Shown: positions 1 through 6,900 of the stretch, piece by piece
Layout of the letters: the number at the start of each line of letters is the position of its first letter
Numbering within the stretch: position 1 is the stretch's first letter
Source of the DNA: Fibrobacterota bacterium
GTDB lineage: Bacteria; Fibrobacterota; Chitinivibrionia; Chitinivibrionales; JANQEN01
Assembly (NCBI GenBank): GCA_030619215.1
Contig: JAUXBV010000030.1
Coordinates: 1-13,306, forward strand
Length of the DNA: 13,306 nucleotides
Reading direction: 5' to 3'
Translations under genes and position numbers: made by a program
The notes under the pieces: generated by a model
Database searches by the model: none
The model's input: only the letters and a program-made list of their open reading frames with translations
Told to the model about the DNA's origin: nothing

Positions 1-62
1 AGTGGTTAGGATAGAGGATTCTCAGTCCTTCGACCGGGGTTCGACTCCCCGTAGCGCTACCA
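1..62 (+). tRNA. tRNA-Glu (anticodon CTC), 5' end outside the window
   Basis: This is the 3' part of a tRNA. The anticodon stem is 14-18/26-30 with loop TTCTCAG (19-25) and anticodon CTC at 21-23, which reads GAG (Glu). The T arm is CGGGG/CCCCG (35-39/47-51) with loop TTCGACT. The acceptor 3' strand TAGCGCT is at 52-58, the discriminator A at 59, and CCA is encoded at 60-62. The D-arm piece AGTGGTTAGGAT matches the usual tRNA-Glu pattern. The first dozen or so bases lie before the window. tRNA 3' ends are common integration targets, and an accessory-looking module starts directly downstream. Confidence 0.93.
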
Positions 63-72
63 TATATAAATC

Positions 73-107
73 AAGGACTTACAGAGATTTTAAGGTGGGT
101 CCTTTTT
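73..107 (+). terminator. weak candidate terminator after tRNA-Glu
   Basis: AAGGAC (73-78) can pair with GTCCTT (99-104), followed by a short T run. The 20-base loop and 6-bp stem make this a weak candidate. Confidence 0.3.
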
Positions 108-123
108 CAATTTTTTGCTTGAA

Positions 124-139
124 AATGCCCAAAATTGCC
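124..139. repeat. GCCC-rich repeat, left copy
   Basis: AATGCCCAAAATTGCC closely resembles AATGCCCAAAAATGCCC at 3816-3832. A second shared word, CAATACCCTG, occurs at 283-292 and 3843-3852. These lie on both sides of the hip/ATPase module next to a tRNA gene and could be remnants of recombinase arm sites. Confidence 0.4.
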
Positions 140-308
140 TAAACCATTTTATCACGTGCTAGGTAAAAATTATTTCCACCATACCTCCCTCCTGTAATAA
201 TGGTGATGCAGGCCAGATAGAGGGGGTACTTTCAATATCTCCCATCTCTAAAGGATGCTATAATTCCTAGGAATACCTTGCCCAATACCCTGATGCGGGC
301 ATTTTGTA

Positions 309-1385
309 TTATAAGGCAAAAGAATAAGACAGCGCTTTCATTCTATCAGAAATCATTTCAAGATACTGTTTTGTCAATCCTTCACTGAGAAACGATCTCT
401 GCAACAATTCACCCATTTCATTTTTATGAGCCACAATATTATCAAGAAACCGATTCACTCTGTTTTCAGGGATACCGGTTTTTATACCAAATTCAAAAAA
501 ATCATCGCGGGCATAGAATCCATTACGTTTGAAACTTTCAGTTTGATAATCATCTTTGAAAAGTGATAAAGCCATCGCAGCTTCATTAGACTCTCTGTCT
601 GAATTATATACGCTTCCAGCGTATATAATTCGGGCATAGAGAGTCTTATCCAGCTCTGCTGGGTTCGGAAGATGCAGGCGGGTATTGAGCAGGTCGTATG
701 CAGGGGTGAGCAGGTATGTGTTATGCTGTGCTGCATTATTGTATAAAGAAAAGTTTTTAAGATGTGCATCGCCATTATGAATCAGGTAGTTAAACAGAAT
801 CAGGTTAAAGAACTTTTCAACCTCAATTTGGTAAGCGCTGACGTACTGCTTCATTAGCAAAGCAATTTCTTCATAGCTGGTATCATATTTGTAATTGTTC
901 CCATGTGTTTCCCCGGACATCCGGGCAATTTGCGCAAAATCCTCTTGCTGGAGTCTGGCCTCATCCGGCAGCACATCAAAGCGTTTAGAGAGAAATGCCG
1001 GGCCATTGTCGTCATTGAAAAAAACAACAGCGCATTCAGCTGTTGGAATACTAAAAATCTGCCCGGCCAACTGCATGGTGCTATGCTCGTTTGCCGGCAT
1101 ATATTCAAGATTTTCGAACGAGCCCTGTGGTATTGGTTTAAGTATATATTGCCCGCCCCTGTCTGTAAGCTCAAGCCTGTTACCACTGAGTTTCAGGGAA
1201 TGCTTTGACTGCACCCCTGAGATGGAAATCCGCCCCGCCTGTTCTATCTTTACACGATTGTAATCCGGACGGGAAAAGGGTAAAACATGGTCAACCTTCT
1301 TACCATGAAAAATGTTCTGCCTGCAATTTCTGCAAAAACCTGTCCCGCCAACCTTTAAACAGCCGGGACAAACGGTAACATTCAT
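309..1385 (-). CDS. hipT: HipT-like serine/threonine protein kinase toxin of a tripartite HipBST system
   Basis: This is a HipA-superfamily kinase of 358 residues without the HipA N-terminal subdomain, which is encoded separately by the gene upstream. Visible motifs: a Gly-rich loop with autophosphorylation-type serines, S54-I-S56-G-V-Q-S-K; an ATP-binding Lys in YILKP (K83); FLSKRFD (131-137); the catalytic loop NGDAHLKN (204-211, D206); and the metal-binding PAYDLLN (D231). An S-I-S motif at this place is a known HipT hallmark. Two CxxC pairs (C6/C9, C18/C21) suggest an N-terminal zinc ribbon. The start overlaps the hipS stop as ATGA, with GGGAGG 4 bases upstream. In the studied E. coli O127:H6 system, HipT phosphorylates tryptophanyl-tRNA synthetase; the target here is unknown. 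The gene carries a perfect 13-bp inverted repeat at 601-631, in a stretch (about residues 248-268) that may be an insertion. The family call is firm; activity is inferred. Confidence 0.9.
   Translation of the reverse strand: MNVTVCPGCLKVGGTGFCRNCRQNIFHGKKVDHVLPFSRPDYNRVKIEQAGRISISGVQSKHSLKLSGNRLELTDRGGQYILKPIPQGSFENLEYMPANEHSTMQLAGQIFSIPTAECAVVFFNDDNGPAFLSKRFDVLPDEARLQQEDFAQIARMSGETHGNNYKYDTSYEEIALLMKQYVSAYQIEVEKFFNLILFNYLIHNGDAHLKNFSLYNNAAQHNTYLLTPAYDLLNTRLHLPNPAELDKTLYARIIYAGSVYNSDRESNEAAMALSLFKDDYQTESFKRNGFYARDDFFEFGIKTGIPENRVNRFLDNIVAHKNEMGELLQRSFLSEGLTKQYLEMISDRMKALSYSFAL
601..631. repeat. perfect 13-bp inverted repeat inside hipT
   Basis: The arms are GAATTATATACGC (601-613) and GCGTATATAATTC (619-631), with a 5-base loop (614-618). 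In plus-strand RNA the stem could extend five more pairs to 596/636, including two G-U pairs; in the hipT mRNA those two become mismatches. It is read in frame within hipT, giving residues RIIYAGSVYNS. The sequence is certain; its function is unknown. Confidence 0.9.
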
Positions 1386-1708
1386 TCTACCTCCCTAACG
1401 GTCACAGCGCCGATAGTCTCCTCACCGGCAGTTTTAAGCAGCCTTGCGAAATGATCCTGTTCGTCGATCTTCAGGGTCTTGCACTGCAGTGCCTTATCGG
1501 TACCTTCCGCTAAAAGCCCGAAAAAGAAAGGAAAAAGAACGGGTGATCGATATTCTTTTTGCGATTTCGATAATGAAAGGGATATAGATGGAGTGTCGGG
1601 ATTACCTAAATAATGATCGTCATAAATAAATACATAAGAACCATTATTGTATTGAATTATTCCTGCCGGCATCCCGTTACAATATACATTTCCAGTTTTA
1701 TATTTCAT
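1382..1708 (-). CDS. hipS: HipS-like antitoxin (separate HipA N-terminal subdomain 1)
   Basis: This 108-residue protein matches the N-terminal 'couple_hipA' subdomain that is normally fused to HipA kinases. Recognisable elements are VYCNGMPAG (8-16), FIYDDHYL (27-34), PSISLSLS (40-47), LFPFFFGLLAEG (58-69) and the closing GEETIGAVTV (95-104). In HipBST systems this protein, rather than HipB, neutralises the HipT kinase. The start at 1708 lies inside the end of hipB (11-base overlap) and is preceded by an excellent GAGGAG (1716-1721) with 7-base spacing, so translation is probably coupled. The stop overlaps the hipT start by 4 bases. The protein contains no tryptophan; I recall that the E. coli HipS uses a Trp (about position 65) in the HipT active site, so inhibition here may rely on another residue. 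Identity is strong from family pattern and gene order. Confidence 0.88.
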   Translation of the reverse strand: MKYKTGNVYCNGMPAGIIQYNNGSYVFIYDDHYLGNPDTPSISLSLSKSQKEYRSPVLFPFFFGLLAEGTDKALQCKTLKIDEQDHFARLLKTAGEETIGAVTVREVE

Positions 1709-1910
1709 TCAATCGCTCCTCAATGGTAATTTTCAAACCCAATGCGCCCAGTATTTTGTTGAGCTGGTTAAAACCCGGATTGACATCTCCCTTCTCTATC
1801 GCTTTTAAGCTACGCAAAGACACTCCCGCAATCTCAGCTAAGTCGTACTGTGTAACTTTAAGAAAACGTCTCCGCTCTCGCAATCGTTTACCAATTTTAT
1901 CCATTGTCAT
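1698..1910 (-). CDS. hipB: HipB-like XRE-family DNA-binding protein
   Basis: This is a 70-residue protein that is essentially one Cro/C1-type helix-turn-helix domain. The HTH runs about residues 19-50 (VTQYDLAEIAGVSLRSLKAI, then EKGDVNP), followed by a helix containing LGALGLKI. HipB proteins bind operators in their own promoter and assemble with the kinase complex; in HipBST systems HipB adds to neutralisation and repression. It is first in a hipB-hipS-hipT operon with overlapping genes. The chosen ATG at 1910 has AGAAAAGG about 9 bases upstream; a second in-frame ATG at 1904 is possible. Two inverted repeats upstream (1953-1976 and 2028-2045) bracket a good promoter and are candidate operators. 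It has no long C-terminal tail, unlike E. coli HipB. Confidence 0.88.
   Translation of the reverse strand: MTMDKIGKRLRERRRFLKVTQYDLAEIAGVSLRSLKAIEKGDVNPGFNQLNKILGALGLKITIEERLNEI
1716..1721 (-). promoter_or_regulatory. ribosome binding site of hipS inside hipB
   Basis: GAGGAG on the minus strand sits 7 bases before the hipS ATG and within the last codons of hipB. It fixes the hipS start and implies coupled or high-level synthesis of the antitoxin. Confidence 0.75.
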
Positions 1911-1952
1911 AGGCGGTTGCCTTTTCTCAAAACTGTTTTAAGCAATAATAAT

Positions 1953-1976
1953 AAAAGTGCATAATTATTCACTTTT
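1953..1976. promoter_or_regulatory. candidate HipB operator 1
   Basis: AAAAGTG (1953-1959) and CACTTTT (1970-1976) form a perfect 7-bp inverted repeat with a 10-base spacer. It lies just downstream of the predicted -10 of the hip promoter, around the expected transcription start. Confidence 0.45.
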
Positions 1977-1982
1977 TTATTA

Positions 1983-2011
1983 AATATACAACTACATTTT
2001 AATAATTGCAA
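1983..2011 (-). promoter_or_regulatory. predicted hipBST promoter
   Basis: On the minus strand, TTGCAA (2006-2011) is followed after exactly 17 bases by TATATT (1983-1988). It lies about 75 bases upstream of the hipB start. The expected transcription start is near 1976, inside operator candidate 1. Confidence 0.5.
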
Positions 2012-2027
2012 GAAAAAATATATAAAT

Positions 2028-2045
2028 AGTGCACTACAATGCACT
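2028..2045. promoter_or_regulatory. candidate HipB operator 2
   Basis: AGTGCACTACAATGCACT is an inverted repeat with AGTGCA/TGCACT arms and a 6-base spacer; its first 8 bases are also a palindrome. It lies directly upstream of the predicted -35. It shares the AGTG/CACT core with operator candidate 1. Confidence 0.45.
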
Positions 2046-2317
2046 GTTTGCTGTTATTACAGCCCGTGACAGGAAAAAATTGTATCCGTTATACCCACCT
2101 ACTTAAACAATGATTTTTTGACCTGAAAAAACTACACTAATTGGTTTAAAATTAGCAAATCCATGCAAACCTTACACATGATCAACCTTCCAAGTTGATG
2201 CTTTACCGATGCCGTAGACACGCCTTTACGGTAGCCGATGGAACATGCCGAAAACAGGCGGTTGAAATCCTTACAAGACGAAGGATAATGAAGGTTTCTC
2301 CGGTAAAAATATACCTT

Positions 2318-3619
2318 TCAAACAGGGAAAAGAGAGATTGCATAGAGGGGGTAGTTGCAGAAATTGTCTTCTCTTTTCAGATTTTGAAGGCTGGTTCGAC
2401 AGATTATTTCAGGTTTATATTTTTCATTATACACTTTAAGGCTCTTGCTCTTCAGATTTATTCCCGCCTTTGCTTCAAGAGGGTATATTGTGTCATTTAC
2501 CTGAAAAATGAAATCGACCTCTGCCTTTCCCGGGCTTGTCCAATAAAAAAAATTCCCGTTTACTTTCGGACTGAGCTGTTGAACAACGTAATTTTCCACG
2601 AACGCGCCGCGAAAATGAGTAAAGAGAGCGTTTCCCTGAAGTACTGCCTCGGGAGGCACCTCTGCCATTGCACCTAGTAAACCGATATCAAGGAGGAATA
2701 TCTTGAAAATGCCCGTGTCGGCGTATGCGCTTAAAGGTATCTTTGGCGTCGAGATTGTATATGACTTATACACAATTCCAGCATCTATCAGCCACTGTAA
2801 AGCGCTTTCATAATCACGGGCCCTGGCGCTTTTTTTTACCGCGGAAAAAATAAATTTTTTGTTTTCTTTTGACAAATGAAGGGGAATTGACTGCCAGATT
2901 AAGGAGATTTTCATTATATCGGATCTGTCAGCATGCTTTGAAAAATCAAGCAGGTAGGAGTCAATGATCTCTTTCTGAGCCTGCCGGGCTAAATGGAAGC
3001 TGTTGGTCCGGCAATAAACTGACACGGCTTCCGGCATACCGCCGGTTAAATAATAATACTTCAGCAGCTCCTTCAGCTCCACATGAAAAGGCTCCGGAAA
3101 AAGTGTTAAATCATCTCTTTTCCCTTCAATAAACCGCCTTAGCGATTCTTTGTTCATAGCATCAAGAAACTCAAGGAACGAAAGAGGATAAAGATCCAGG
3201 AAGTTTACCCCTCCAACAGGGAAACCTTTTTTACACGTCAGTTTTATACCCAGTAAAGACCCTGCGGCTGTAACATGATATTCGTTTGCATACTCTTTGA
3301 AATACTTTAATGAATTCAGCGCAGCATCTGAAGCCTGAATCTCGTCAAAAATGATAAGTGTTGAATCAGGATCGATAATGATATTCCCATAAGTTGATAA
3401 ATAACTTATTATTTTCTGCTTATCAAATTTATGTATAAAAATATCCCCCAATGTCGGATCATCTTCAAAGTTTAAATAGACACAATTTTTATATTCATTT
3501 TTTGCGAACTCTTTTAAAATAAATGTTTTGCCTAACTGACGCGCTCCGCGTAAAATGAGGGGTTTGCGTTGTTTTGATTTCTTCCAGAGTAAAAGTTCCT
3601 TGTAAATATCCCTTTTCAT
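2318..3619 (-). CDS. AAA family ATPase with C-terminal DUF4143 domain
   Basis: The protein has 433 residues, normal for this family. The N-terminal AAA_14 ATPase has Walker A GARQLGKT (25-32), Walker B LIIFDE (88-93) and a sensor-like TAAGSLLG (117-124). The C-terminal DUF4143 part ends with EVDFIF (D369) and PLEAKAG (E382, K384), a D...ExK arrangement like PD-(D/E)XK nuclease folds. These ATPases are common and mobile in bacteria and archaea; their role is not established. I chose the ATG at 3619 because the family typically begins MKRDIY..LL.WK just before the Walker A motif. The reading frame stays open back to 3688, but that would add 23 residues over a near-consensus promoter. It stands alone, between the FN3 lipoprotein and the hip operon, all on the minus strand. 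No partner gene is evident. Confidence 0.87.
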   Translation of the reverse strand: MKRDIYKELLLWKKSKQRKPLILRGARQLGKTFILKEFAKNEYKNCVYLNFEDDPTLGDIFIHKFDKQKIISYLSTYGNIIIDPDSTLIIFDEIQASDAALNSLKYFKEYANEYHVTAAGSLLGIKLTCKKGFPVGGVNFLDLYPLSFLEFLDAMNKESLRRFIEGKRDDLTLFPEPFHVELKELLKYYYLTGGMPEAVSVYCRTNSFHLARQAQKEIIDSYLLDFSKHADRSDIMKISLIWQSIPLHLSKENKKFIFSAVKKSARARDYESALQWLIDAGIVYKSYTISTPKIPLSAYADTGIFKIFLLDIGLLGAMAEVPPEAVLQGNALFTHFRGAFVENYVVQQLSPKVNGNFFYWTSPGKAEVDFIFQVNDTIYPLEAKAGINLKSKSLKVYNEKYKPEIICRTSLQNLKREDNFCNYPLYAISLFPV

Positions 3620-3628
3620 AACATCTCT

Positions 3629-3657
3629 AATATAAAACTTAACAAATCTTTTGTCAA
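3629..3657 (-). promoter_or_regulatory. near-consensus sigma-70-type promoter of the ATPase
   Basis: On the minus strand, TTGACA (3652-3657) and TATATT (3629-3634) are exactly 17 bases apart. The predicted start is near 3622, leaving only about 3 bases before the ATG at 3619, so the mRNA would be almost leaderless. No Shine-Dalgarno fits the short leader. Confidence 0.65.
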
Positions 3658-3675
3658 ATATTGGTATTAAAAAGG

Positions 3676-3689
3676 TGTGACTTGTCACA
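3676..3689. promoter_or_regulatory. CRP/FNR-family-like dyad, proximal (N4 spacing)
   Basis: TGTGACTTGTCACA has perfect TGTGAC/GTCACA arms. Its centre is about 60.5 bases upstream of the predicted ATPase transcription start. The spacing between TGTGA and TCACA is 4, not the 6 of E. coli CRP sites. Confidence 0.4.
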
Positions 3690-3705
3690 TTATTGGAACG
3701 ATAAA

Positions 3706-3721
3706 TGTGAACAGAATCACA
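3706..3721. promoter_or_regulatory. CRP-like dyad, distal (TGTGA-N6-TCACA)
   Basis: TGTGAACAGAATCACA matches the classic CRP core exactly. Its centre is about 91.5 bases upstream of the predicted start and 31 bp (about three helical turns) from the proximal dyad. ACATTATT follows both dyads and occurs a third time at 3735-3742. Confidence 0.42.
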
Positions 3722-3815
3722 TTATTAGAATGAAACATTATTGTGCCTGGGTGTGCACTCTATCAAAACGGTTGGTTACCACTCTTTTTCCAGCGTTCTT
3801 TTTTTTAATTAAAAT

Positions 3816-3852
3816 AATGCCCAAAAATGCCCGGCTACCCTGCAATACCCTG
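3816..3852. repeat. GCCC-rich repeats, right copy
   Basis: AATGCCCAAAAATGCCC (3816-3832) is followed by TACCCTG twice (3836-3842 and 3846-3852), the second within CAATACCCTG. The matching left-hand words are at 124-139 and 283-292. The function is inferred only from position. Confidence 0.4.
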
Positions 3853-3889
3853 TTATTTTTATGAAAATTGCTGTTGTTAGGCTGAAAAT

Positions 3890-3907
3890 GAAAGCCTTAA
3901 GGCTTTC
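3890..3907 (-). terminator. palindrome over the FN3 lipoprotein stop codon, probable terminator
   Basis: GAAAGCCTTAAGGCTTTC is a perfect 18-bp palindrome, giving a 7-bp stem with a TTAA loop. The TAA stop codon of the minus-strand gene lies in the loop. On the minus strand it is followed by ATTTTC, a weak U tract, so termination is plausible but not certain. Confidence 0.5.
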
Positions 3908-6900
3908 GATAGGATTCCAACCGGAGTGGTGGCGGTTGTGTGGAAAGCTTTTTCCCGGACACATAACTGCTTAACTCGCTTTCACCCGCGATATTATATG
4001 CCGAAATCCTGTAATAATATATTGTATCCGCCAAAACGGTTGAATCGTTATACGATGTTGCTGTTATTGTTGCGAGTTTTTGATAGCTGCTGTCTGCTGA
4101 TACGGCTCTGTAAATATTATACCCGGCTGCACCTGTAGAAGACGACCATGTGAGAGGAATATGGGTTGTATACTGCTCACTTCCGATAGTTATTCTTTCG
4201 GGGGCCTCAGGCGGGAACCTGCGTGCTGAAACCGAATCGGATTTGTCGCCCTCACCTGCATTGTTGTAAGCCGATACTTTATAATAGAAAAGCCGGCCGC
4301 TGGTTGCATAATCGTAAAAAGTTTGGGTAAACGCTGTATCTATTGGAGAATAGGTGTTTCCGGAATCGCTGGAACGATAGATACAATACCCGACTACATC
4401 ATCACTGGTATTCTGGTACCATTGTAAATAGATATGTTCGGTGGTACCGGAAGCGGTTAGGTTGAGAGGTGCAGAAGGTTTTATTATGATACCGGCATAG
4501 GTGGAATTGCTCTTGGTCGTCTCTCCTCCTTTATTTACTGCTGTAACACTATAATAGTATTTTGTTGAGGTTGTCAGGGAAGAGTCATTATAGAGTGGTT
4601 GCTGCACTGTCGCAATAATAATCTGGCCGGAAATAGAAGTCCCCCTGTATACGTTATAACTCTCTGCACCGGCAGAAGGATCCCAGGTTAAGGCAACATG
4701 GGTCGGATACGACTGCGCGGTAAGGTTAGCGGGTCTCTCAGGAAGCATCTGACTGCTGGAAACAGGGCTGTAATCACTCTCATCCTGCAGGGAAAAAGAA
4801 GAAATTTTGTAGTAATATGCAGTATAATCGATAACGGTATCTTTATAAGAACTTATATTCGACGAGCTCACTACAGTAATTCTTGTAAATGAGTTCCCAT
4901 CAAAAGAACGATAGATATAATACCCTTCCACCTTTGTAGAATTTATGGAACTCCAGCTCAAAGTAATATAACCTGAATAGCCTTTAACAGAAAAGTTAGG
5001 CGGCCATCCAAGCCTGTAACCAATAACATAGGCAGATTTTAAAGTTTCACTTACGCCTTTAAGGGAAGAGACTTTGTAATAATAATAATTGCACGTGTCC
5101 AGGGCCTTGTCTTCATAAAAGTTTGTTGACACTGTGGCTATTTGATCATATACACCGGAAGAGGATGTTGATCGATATACATTATACCCCGTAGCGGTTG
5201 GAACCATATCCCAGCTTAGCGTGATTTTATTTTTATAATCATACTGTGAAGCGACGATATTTGTCGGAAATGAGAATCGCTTCAGGTAACCGTAATCCGG
5301 AGATGACTGCGGGCTGACTTTGCCTGTCGAAGTGTAAGCTGCGATTTTATAATAGTAAAATATTGTATCCGTGATAGATGAATCCTTATACACTGTGGTA
5401 TCGGTAGAGTCGATCAGCTCATACGGATCGTTGCTCCCGTTATCAGAACGGTATATATAATATCCATCAGCGCCGTTCACACTGCCCCAATTAAGTAATA
5501 TATAGTTATAATATGTGCCCTTTGATATTGAAGAAATGGAAGGGGTGCTCAGATGTAATAAATATCCATAGGCATAACTGCTCTTCTGGCTGACTCTGCC
5601 AAGGGTATCATAGGCAGCAATTGCATAATAATAATTATCAGCAGTGGGGACTGAATCATTGTAACCGGTTGACGAAGTGCTGTCAATAACGGTAAAACTG
5701 TCAAGATCAGTTGTTTTTGACCGGTAAATATAATACCCCGTTGCATTTGCCACCGCAGACCACGAGATAGCAATGTAGTCATCGTAAGTACCCTGGGATG
5801 CTGTTACAGAGGTAGGCTGGTTCAGCGCTCTTTTAATATACCCCGTATTATAGCTACTGAGATTTCCAGCCCGTCCATTTATATCATACGCTGCGACTTT
5901 ATAATAATAGGTATCCATGGTCTGCGCACTGTCCACAAAGTTTGTCGATGTTGTGCTGCCGATATAGGTATAGGTTCCTGAAGAGGATAAAGTGCGGTAA
6001 ATATAGTACCCTGCCGCATTGTATACTGAAGACCAGCTTATATATATATACGAGTCATACGTACCGTCTGATGCATTAACATTGTAGGGGCTACTGAGTT
6101 TTTGAACATACCCGTAATTATAATCATAAGAAGGTCTGCTTCTATACCCTTTGGAATTTGCGGCTGAGATTCGATAACAAAACCGTGTAGAAGTATCTCT
6201 TATGGTATCCCTGTAATAGGTATACGGAGTTGAATCAATAATTGAATAAGCTGTTGTTGCACTGCGGCCTCTGTGGATATAATATTTTACCGCACCGGAC
6301 ACACTTGCCCATGATACATAAATATGGCTGCTGTAGGTACCATCGGAAGCAGACACATAGGAGGGATATGAGACTGACGAGCTGTATTTATAGCCACTTA
6401 TCTCTTTTTTTGACCTGCATTCGCCGTATACATTTGCAGTGGCAATAACATAGTAATACACCGAATAATCATCAACATAATCACTGAAAGAGACATAAGT
6501 AGAAGATGATATTGTATCCAGTATTGAAACGAACGGGCCATCTTTATTGTTAGCGCGGTACAGCTTATACTTCGTATAGTCATTTTCTCCGTACCACGTC
6601 AGAGAGATATGGGAAGAGTAGCTGGTAACAACGATTGAATCGACCTGGTCCGGAGGGCATCCATTGGGAGTTGTAAAATTGCCGGATGCAACGCCAACGC
6701 TGTCCCATGTGTCAATAGCAATAAATTTATAATAATAGGTTGTCGCTATTTTCAGGTTTTGAAAACATATCGTACTATCCAGGGCACTGTCGGTTATAGC
6801 GAAAATAGTATCCATGGAATCTGAGGAAGGGCCCAAAAGGCCTATGATTGTCAGTGTATCATATTTACCGTTCTTATCATAAGCAAAAACAGAACTGCTG

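Larger units (their letters stand above)
1911..2317. other. gene-free stretch between hipB and the ATPase 3' end
   Basis: This 407-bp stretch lies between two minus-strand genes. Its left half is very AT-rich and holds the hip promoter and two dyads. The right half has only small inverted repeats, such as CTAATT (2137-2142) with AATTAG (2150-2155). I see no convincing gene in it and no clear terminator for the ATPase. Confidence 0.6.

Noticed and set aside
279..301. TGCCC...GGGCA hairpin as terminator of the hip operon
   Set aside because: On the minus strand it is not followed by a U tract; the T run is on the plus side, so it does not support termination of hipT.
2210..2234. CCGTA...TACGG hairpin near the ATPase 3' flank
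   Set aside because: The stem is only 5 bp with a long loop and no T tract; it is expected by chance.
2195..2677. Plus-strand 160-codon reading frame over the ATPase 3' end
   Set aside because: It mostly overlaps the well-supported ATPase on the opposite strand; it lacks a recognisable domain, and its Cys/Arg-rich composition looks like a shadow frame.
3661..3864. Plus-strand 67-codon frame in the ATPase upstream region
   Set aside because: It has a non-ATG start and no ribosome binding site or domain, and it runs across the CRP-like dyads and GCCC repeats.
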